DNA of 7,172 nt from Cytophagaceae bacterium (GTDB lineage Bacteria > Bacteroidota > Bacteroidia > Cytophagales > Spirosomataceae): assembly GCA_947471105.1 (NCBI GenBank), contig CANIYB010000123.1, forward strand, positions 1 through 7,172, read 5' to 3'. Below, one piece after another: positions 1 to 4,463 of this stretch. Made by a program: the position numbers and the translations under genes. The notes below the pieces were generated by a model. That model made no database searches and had not been told where the DNA came from. It saw nothing but the letters and a program-made list of their open reading frames with translations. Position 1 is the stretch's first letter, and each line of letters begins with the position of its first letter.

Positions 1-239
1 AACGGGTATTGTCCAATTATTTCAACAAAGAATTGAATAAAACTTTTGGTGAATGGAAAAATGATTTAAGGATTGAATATGCAAGCCAGTTGATACACGA
101 TGGAAATGCCAAGAAACTAACCATAGAAGCTATATCTACTCTTTCAGGTTTTGTGTCAAGGTCTAAATTTATTGACGCTTTCAAAGCCCGCAAGGGAGTT
201 ACCCCCTCTGTTTATATTAAAGAAAACAATTTTGACTGA
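1..239 (+). CDS. AraC-family transcriptional regulator, C-terminal DNA-binding part (5' end outside window)
   Basis: This is the last 78 codons of a gene that starts upstream of the window; the frame is open from base 3 to a TGA at 237-239. The fragment carries most of an AraC-type double helix-turn-helix domain. The first part has the LSNYFNKEL and FGEWKNDLRIEYA pattern of helix-turn-helix one and the linker helix. The second part has the family signature of the second helix-turn-helix (LTIEAISTLSGF, then SRSKFIDAFKARKGVTPSVY). AraC proteins bind DNA through this domain and usually activate nearby genes. The N-terminal sensing part is not visible, so the signal is unknown. The 'N-K-E-L...F-x-E-W' style is common in Bacteroidota AraC proteins, some of which are membrane-anchored, but that cannot be judged here. 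The TTG at 9-11 should not be taken as the start, because the domain continues upstream of it. Confidence 0.9.
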   Translation, partial: RVLSNYFNKELNKTFGEWKNDLRIEYASQLIHDGNAKKLTIEAISTLSGFVSRSKFIDAFKARKGVTPSVYIKENNFD

Positions 240-260
240 GGCAATTAGCCCCAGTCAAAA
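230..260. terminator. Bidirectional intrinsic terminator between convergent genes
   Basis: A near-perfect hairpin: TTTTGACTG at 230-238 pairs with CAGTCAAAA at 252-260, and after one A-C mismatch (239/251) GGC at 240-242 pairs with GCC at 248-250, leaving a five-base AATTA loop. On the plus strand it is followed by GGTTTTATTT; on the minus strand the outer stem and following bases give a T-rich tail (TTGTTTTCT). It lies between the ends of the AraC gene and the SnoaL-like gene, and the AraC stop codon (237-239) is inside the left arm. The structure is seen directly; its action as a terminator is inferred. Confidence 0.8.
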
Positions 261-264
261 GGTT

Positions 265-759
265 TTATTTAGCGGCAGGTAATAAGCCTAATTGTTGCAT
301 AAACACCATGTTATCCATGAAGTCTTGCTCCTCAGCGATCTTGCCATCTTTCATGGTAACGATAGTTGTTCCGATCACGTCAACTGATTTTCCTGTCGCA
401 GGAATGCCAAAGAATGTTCCCGTATGCTTACCTTTAAATTGCCAGTATTTCACTAATTTATCTCCATCAGCAAAGATTTCCTTAATGATAAATTGGCGCT
501 CAGAAAATCCAGTAACATAATTTTCATAATACGCTTTGGCGTTAGCCTTGCCTTTAACTTCAGGCACTGTGTGAAGAACCGCATCTTCTGTGTAAGCGGA
601 ATCAAGGATATTAGTCCGACCTTCATTAATCACTACATCCCAAACTCGGGTATAGTAAGCAACATTTTCTTTGCCTTTGGCAGCATTTTTGTCATTTTCA
701 CTCGTACAAGCCAAAATACTTGCACCTAAAAAAATGGTAAGAATGGTTTTTTTGATCAT
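265..759 (-). CDS. SnoaL-like (ester cyclase family) lipoprotein
   Basis: A 164-residue protein starting at the ATG at 759-757 (MIKKTILTIFLG...). Residues 1-17 form a lipoprotein signal peptide with the lipobox ILAC, so Cys18 is the likely lipidated residue and the protein should be membrane-anchored. Residues about 32-160 match the SnoaL-like polyketide cyclase / 'ester cyclase' family of the NTF2 fold: YYTRVWDVVINEG near the start, then KHTGTFFGIPATGK, a VTMKDGKIAEEQDFMD strand-turn-strand and a closing QQLGLLP. Members of this fold are small alpha+beta barrels; SnoaL itself closes a ring in polyketide synthesis, but most stand-alone bacterial members, especially lipoproteins, have no known substrate, so no reaction is assigned. 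An in-frame TTG at 783 would add eight residues in front of the signal peptide and is less likely. The gene is convergent with the AraC gene and divergent from the duplicated NTF2-like gene at 940. Confidence 0.85.
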   Translation of the reverse strand: MIKKTILTIFLGASILACTSENDKNAAKGKENVAYYTRVWDVVINEGRTNILDSAYTEDAVLHTVPEVKGKANAKAYYENYVTGFSERQFIIKEIFADGDKLVKYWQFKGKHTGTFFGIPATGKSVDVIGTTIVTMKDGKIAEEQDFMDNMVFMQQLGLLPAAK

Positions 760-780
760 TGTGTGATATTTTAAGTTTAT

Positions 781-788
781 CAAATCTA
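781..788 (-). promoter_or_regulatory. Candidate -7 promoter element of the SnoaL-like gene
   Basis: Read on the minus strand, 788-781 is TAGATTTG, matching the Bacteroidota -7 consensus TAnnTTTG, 21 bases upstream of the ATG at 759. No TTG/TTTG -33 element lies at the usual spacing (the nearest clear TTG is about 29 bases further upstream), so this is a half-supported promoter in AT-rich DNA. Confidence 0.3.
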
Positions 789-830
789 TTAAAACGTTGT
801 TAATTTATCAGAATTCACAATCTACAAAAA

Positions 831-856
831 TGTTCCCAAAAGCATAAAAAGGAACA
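831..856. repeat. Short inverted repeat in the divergent intergenic region (possible operator)
   Basis: TGTTCC at 831-836 and GGAACA at 851-856 form a perfect 6-bp inverted repeat with a 14-base AT-rich spacer. It lies near the middle of the region between the divergent starts at 759 and 940. The spacing would suit a dimeric regulator binding half-sites about two helical turns apart, but a 6-bp match in 180 bases can occur by chance. No binding protein can be named. Confidence 0.3.
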
Positions 857-870
857 AGTTAGAACGGCGA

Positions 871-904
871 TTTGTCATATTACCAAGGGCTTTTTCCTAA
901 TTTG
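871..904 (+). promoter_or_regulatory. Candidate Bacteroidota-type promoter for the duplicated NTF2-like gene
   Basis: TTTG at 871-874 could be the -33 element, and CTAATTTG at 897-904 resembles the -7 element TAnnTTTG but is one base short between TA and TTTG. The gap of 22 bases falls within the spacing reported for this phylum. The ATG follows 35 bases after the -7 element. The region before the ATG has no Shine-Dalgarno sequence and is A-rich, as is usual in Bacteroidota. Confidence 0.35.
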
Positions 905-939
905 AAGTTCATTCTAATTATTAATCAAAAAATCATTCT

Positions 940-1848
940 ATGAAAAAATTCATTCTTTTAGGTGCATTCATTGCATCTACAATCTCTCTTTCAGCTCAAA
1001 CAGCTGGAAAGATCTTTTCTGGCTCAAGTGCAGGGAAAGCATTCCAATTAGGTTCTGAAAAATCTAGTCAAATTGTATTGGATGCAGTTAAGGCTTATAA
1101 CTCAAATAGTTCTGCAGCAGAGATGGCTTTATGGACAGAAGAAATGCAGAAAATGGGGGGAGACTTCAACCGTAAATGGCATTCATCTATGAAATCATTA
1201 AATGATGTGCCTATATCCATTCTGCCTATCAAAGTGCAGGGTTCAACGGACGAAATTGTGATGCTACAATCTGTGGAGGATCGAGTTGCCAATGATGGAT
1301 CCAAGCAGAAAATGAATTTGTTTGAGTTATTTACAGTGAATAAAGCTGGAAAAGTCAGTAATTTCCAACAGTATTCATCTATCCCATCTACTAATGAATT
1401 TGGAAAAACTTCTGGTGGTAAAATGATTACCGCTAATCCAGCAGATGAAAATAACGGTAGATCTTTCCAGTTTTCAAACCGTGGAGAAATTGCAGCGATT
1501 GAGAAATGGGTGAAGGCTTATAATGCAATGGATGTAGCAGGAGTTTCTGAGGTGGTTGCTGACGAAATTAAGATGGTCGATTTTGATGGAAAAAAATCTG
1601 TGTTAAAAAAGAGTGATTGGCCAGCTTATTTTGCAATGTTCAAATCTTTGGATTGGAAACCTAATATGATCCTTCCCTTTAAAATCACCAATACGGATCC
1701 TGTTTCAGGCATTTTAGTTTCTTCTACTGAGAAACGTGTGTTGAAAGACGGAACCGTTTGGGAGAAGCAAATCATCGAATTTTTTCAATTTGATTTACAA
1801 GGAAAAATTAGTGGCGCCAACCAATATGGTCGCCCTATCGTAAAATAA
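940..1848 (+). CDS. Exported protein with two tandem NTF2/SnoaL-like domains
   Basis: A 302-residue protein. Residues 1-19 form a Sec signal peptide (MKKFILLGAFIAS... with an SLSA-Q cleavage region typical of Bacteroidota); there is no lipobox, so the mature protein is probably periplasmic or secreted. The rest is two diverged copies of one domain of about 110-120 residues, roughly 42-149 and 182-299. The copies align through an early helix (VLDAVKAYNSN versus IEKWVKAYNAMD), an ILPIK/ILPFK strand (from 94 and 244), an EDRVANDG/EKRVLKDG turn (113-120 and 264-271), an FELFTVNKAGKVS/IEFFQFDLQGKIS pair and a final QQYSSIP/NQYGRP. The layout (helix, then strands ending with a D/N-x-x-GK-[VI] hairpin) fits the NTF2-like superfamily, but the sequence is far from characterised enzymes and no catalytic residues can be named. 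A linker of about 30 polar residues (150-181) joins the domains. It stands alone, with its own candidate promoter and a strong terminator. Confidence 0.8.
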   Translation: MKKFILLGAFIASTISLSAQTAGKIFSGSSAGKAFQLGSEKSSQIVLDAVKAYNSNSSAAEMALWTEEMQKMGGDFNRKWHSSMKSLNDVPISILPIKVQGSTDEIVMLQSVEDRVANDGSKQKMNLFELFTVNKAGKVSNFQQYSSIPSTNEFGKTSGGKMITANPADENNGRSFQFSNRGEIAAIEKWVKAYNAMDVAGVSEVVADEIKMVDFDGKKSVLKKSDWPAYFAMFKSLDWKPNMILPFKITNTDPVSGILVSSTEKRVLKDGTVWEKQIIEFFQFDLQGKISGANQYGRPIVK

Positions 1849-1867
1849 ATTTCCTAGTCTTAATTTT

Positions 1868-1910
1868 AAGCCTAAGCATTGACTTTCTGAGTTATTGCTT
1901 AGGCTTTTTT
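1868..1910 (+). terminator. Rho-independent terminator after the NTF2-like gene
   Basis: AAGCCTAAGCA at 1868-1878 pairs perfectly over 11 bp with TGCTTAGGCTT at 1896-1906, with a 17-base loop and a run of six T residues at 1905-1910. It begins 19 bases after the stop codon of the upstream gene and points to separate transcription of the flavoenzyme gene at 2109. Confidence 0.88.
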
Positions 1911-2013
1911 ATTCTACTAGTTCAAGTTCAAAATCTTTATATCCTTAAAATGTTATTAAATTAGCTTTGATTGGGTATCAAAATGTTTTATTTAAACTAA
2001 AATAAATGCTAAA

Positions 2014-2066
2014 TTCGAACGCTGTGTTTGCTTTGTATGCTGAAAAATTAAAACCTTTTCGAACGC
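2014..2066. promoter_or_regulatory. Repeated TTCGAACGC motif upstream of the flavoenzyme gene
   Basis: The nonamer TTCGAACGC occurs at 2014-2022 and again at 2058-2066, with starts 44 bases apart, about four helical turns. Each copy contains the palindrome TTCGAA. The second copy ends 42 bases before the ATG at 2109. The rest of the leader (1911-2108) is AT-rich; it has TTTG words at 2027-2030 and 2032-2035 but no well-placed TAnnTTTG, so the promoter cannot be fixed. A regulator-binding role is inferred only from the repetition and position. Confidence 0.35.
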
Positions 2067-2108
2067 AATCATGAGGAGCTTATTAAATTGAAAATTTAGA
2101 TCAATCGT

Positions 2109-4040
2109 ATGAAAAGGAGAGAATTTATGGGCTTTGTTGGCAACACAAGCCTTTGTTTATTGGCTAGCCAATTTCCACTTTTAGCTCAATATAAATCTAA
2201 AGCGGCTGCGCAAGAATTCGTTTTTGTGGAGGCGGAACAATTTGCGAATCATGGGGGTTGGGAATTAGACCAACAATCCATGGAGCAAATGGGCTCTCCT
2301 TATTTATTAGCTCATGGATTAGGAATACCTGTTAAAGATGCCACCACAGAAATTAAATTTCCTGCCGCAGGGACTTACCGAGTATGGGTTCGAACCCGAG
2401 ATTGGGTTGCGCCATGGAATGCTCCAGGTGCTCCAGGAAAGTTCCAACTAAAAATCAATGGCAAAGCGCTCAAAGAAACGTTCGGAACGAAAAGTGCCAC
2501 TTGGCACTGGCACGACGGCGGAATGGTGAAAGTTGGCACCCAAGCCAAATTAGCCTTACACGATTTAACCGGTTTTGAAGGTCGCTGTGAAGCCATTTTA
2601 TTCTGCAAAGATCCAGCATTTAAACCCAGCAACGACGTAGCGGCATTGACTAAATTCCGTCGCCAATTATTAGGCTTGCCCGAAAACCCTGAAGATGGAG
2701 GTAAGTTTGATTTAATTGTTTCAGGAGGAGGTTTAGCTGGAACTTGTGCGGCTATTGCGGCAGCTCGAAATGGGATTAAAGTGGCCCTAATTCAAGACCG
2801 ACCTGTGCTTGGCGGAAACGGAAGTTCGGAAGTACGGGTTTGGCCGGAGGGGCACACCAATAAAGATTTGTTCCCACATATCGGGGACATCGTTAATGAA
2901 ATTTTACCTCCAATCGTTAAGGGAAATGGGCAGGTGTTTAATGGCGTAGGAGCTCAATATTACGATGATGCGCGTAAAATTCAAGTGGTTAAATCAGAAC
3001 CCAACATTACACTTTTACTTAATCACCGCGTGATTAAAGTGGAAACGGAAGGCGACGTGATTAAATCTCTTTTGATTCAAAGCACGCTTAATTCGCGTCA
3101 GTATAGATTGACTGGTACGTTATTTGCCGACTGTACCGGTGATGCTTCCATCGGGTTTAAGGCAGGGGCCGACTATGAATACAAGGTCGAAAATTTAATG
3201 GGAAGCACGAATTTGTTTAATGTTTTGGATACGACCAATAAAGAAGAGGTGCTGGCCTGTGAATGTAAAGACAAGAGTGCTTTGGCGCTTAAATGCGATA
3301 TTGGGGATTATAATCAGCCATTCCCACGTTGCCCTTGGGCGCTGGATTTATCGGATAAACCTTTCCCTGGCAGAAAAGGGGTGAAGACTTTTGGTAAGGA
3401 GGGATTGCAGTCGTTTGCCAACATGTGGTATTGGGAAAGTGGGTTTAATAAAGATCAGGTCAATCAAATAGAAATGATTCGGGATCATAATTTTAGGGCC
3501 ATGTATGGTGCTTGGGATGTGATTAAAAATGTAGATAAAATGTACCCCAAACATCGTTTGGGTTGGTCTGCTTTTATTGCCGGCAAAAGAGAATCTCGCA
3601 GGTTGATGGGGGATATTATTTTAGATGCGGAAGATTTCAAAAAACAAAGGAAATTTGAGGATCCAGCTTTCCCTTGTTCCTGGCATGTGGATTTACATTC
3701 GCCTAAAAAGGAATTTAAAAATGGTTTTGAAAATAATGAATTTGTTGCCGATTATACCCGTGGGGTTGAGTACCAATACGGAGAAGTATATTGGGCACCT
3801 TATCGAACCTTGTATAGCCGCAATATTAAAAATCTGTTCATGGCAGGTCGATGTATTAGCGTTTCTAAGTCGGGACTAGGTCCTGTGCGTGTGATGAAAA
3901 CGTGTGGAATGATGGGTGAAATTGTAGGCAAAGCGGCTTCCATTTGCATTAAAAATTCGACGAATCCGAGAGGCGTTTATACGAATTACATAAAAGAATT
4001 ACACCAATTGATGGAAAAACCTGGAACGGCGAGGGCTTAG
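2109..4040 (+). CDS. Tat-exported FAD-dependent oxidoreductase with N-terminal beta-sandwich-like domain
   Basis: A 643-residue protein. The N-terminus MKRREFMGFVGN carries a twin-arginine motif (Arg3-Arg4) before a hydrophobic stretch ending near AQ (residues 26-27), suggesting export in folded form, which suits a flavin-loaded enzyme. Residues about 37-168 look like a beta-rich, carbohydrate-binding-like domain (FVFVEAEQF, then AGTYRVWVRTRDW and FQLKINGK). Residues about 199-615 are an FAD-binding oxidoreductase of the FAD_oxidored type: the dinucleotide-binding loop SGGGLAG (G206, G208, G211), then AAARNGIKVALIQDRPVLGGNGSSEVRVW, a FADCTGDASIG motif (339-349), GKRESRRLMGD (492-502) and the C-terminal flavin motif NLFMAGRCISVSKSGLGPVRVM (575-596). 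Relatives are often called 'xanthan lyase', a name not supported by this oxidoreductase fold. Substrate is unknown; a glycan-related oxidation is a guess from the sandwich domain and export. Seven T residues follow the stop without a convincing GC-rich stem. The start at 2109 is kept because it supplies the Arg pair. Confidence 0.88.
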   Translation: MKRREFMGFVGNTSLCLLASQFPLLAQYKSKAAAQEFVFVEAEQFANHGGWELDQQSMEQMGSPYLLAHGLGIPVKDATTEIKFPAAGTYRVWVRTRDWVAPWNAPGAPGKFQLKINGKALKETFGTKSATWHWHDGGMVKVGTQAKLALHDLTGFEGRCEAILFCKDPAFKPSNDVAALTKFRRQLLGLPENPEDGGKFDLIVSGGGLAGTCAAIAAARNGIKVALIQDRPVLGGNGSSEVRVWPEGHTNKDLFPHIGDIVNEILPPIVKGNGQVFNGVGAQYYDDARKIQVVKSEPNITLLLNHRVIKVETEGDVIKSLLIQSTLNSRQYRLTGTLFADCTGDASIGFKAGADYEYKVENLMGSTNLFNVLDTTNKEEVLACECKDKSALALKCDIGDYNQPFPRCPWALDLSDKPFPGRKGVKTFGKEGLQSFANMWYWESGFNKDQVNQIEMIRDHNFRAMYGAWDVIKNVDKMYPKHRLGWSAFIAGKRESRRLMGDIILDAEDFKKQRKFEDPAFPCSWHVDLHSPKKEFKNGFENNEFVADYTRGVEYQYGEVYWAPYRTLYSRNIKNLFMAGRCISVSKSGLGPVRVMKTCGMMGEIVGKAASICIKNSTNPRGVYTNYIKELHQLMEKPGTARA

Positions 4041-4463
4041 TTTTTTTATTAATTTATTTAATTATGGAACCTTCGTTGTTGAGGAATTTTATTTCTATTT
4101 TATTAGATTCGACTTATCGCTTTTGCTATTCGAAATTTCTAGTACTTATAAATAGACAAATTGTTCGTTTTTCAAATTAACGGGTTCCCAAAATCCCCTT
4201 TTTGTACTAAAATCAAAATATTTTTAAGTCAAAAACTTAAAGATTGCACTTATTTAAAAAGATAGTTCAAATACTTCCTTTTTTCCAATACCCCCAAAAA
4301 CTATTTTAATCTTCTTTGTCTTATTGTTTTCAATGAGCTGAATGTTCTAATAATATTTTAGTTTAAAATCTGCTTTTTTAAACAACATTGGCTCAATTCT
4401 TTCTTATCGGTTAAATCCTGTTAAGGTCTATTTTGACCCATTAAAACCATTAAAAAAAAATTA
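4041..4463. other. AT-rich intergenic region, no gene seen
   Basis: This 423-base stretch shows no coding pattern that I can support on either strand. It begins with a T7 tract directly after the flavoenzyme stop. A perfect 7-bp AT-rich stem, TTTAAGT at 4223-4229 with ACTTAAA at 4235-4241 and a five-base loop, is weak and has no T tail. Close to the next gene, CTATTTTGA at 4428-4436 resembles a -7 promoter box, but no -33 TTG lies at the right distance. The last bases before the next ATG are A-rich (nine A at 4452-4460). The region may hold the promoter and a long leader of the surface-protein gene. Confidence 0.5.

Noticed and set aside
308..729. Two plus-strand open frames opposite the lipoprotein gene
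   Set aside because: The minus-strand protein has a signal peptide, a lipobox and family motifs; the plus-strand products have none.
760..783. TTG start at 783 for the SnoaL-like gene
   Set aside because: It would put eight extra residues before a complete lipoprotein signal peptide that starts at the ATG at 759; the candidate -7 promoter element also overlaps this stretch.
2071..2091. Short upstream reading frame ATG AGG AGC ... TGA before the flavoenzyme gene
   Set aside because: It encodes only six residues, out of frame with the main gene, with nothing to suggest a leader-peptide mechanism.
940..4040. Operon of the NTF2-like gene with the flavoenzyme gene
   Set aside because: A strong terminator at 1868-1910 and a 260-base gap separate them.
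4041..4463. Small RNA gene or hidden short gene in the AT-rich gap
   Set aside because: No promoter-plus-terminator pair and no coding pattern could be supported; only one weak AT hairpin (4223-4241) was seen.
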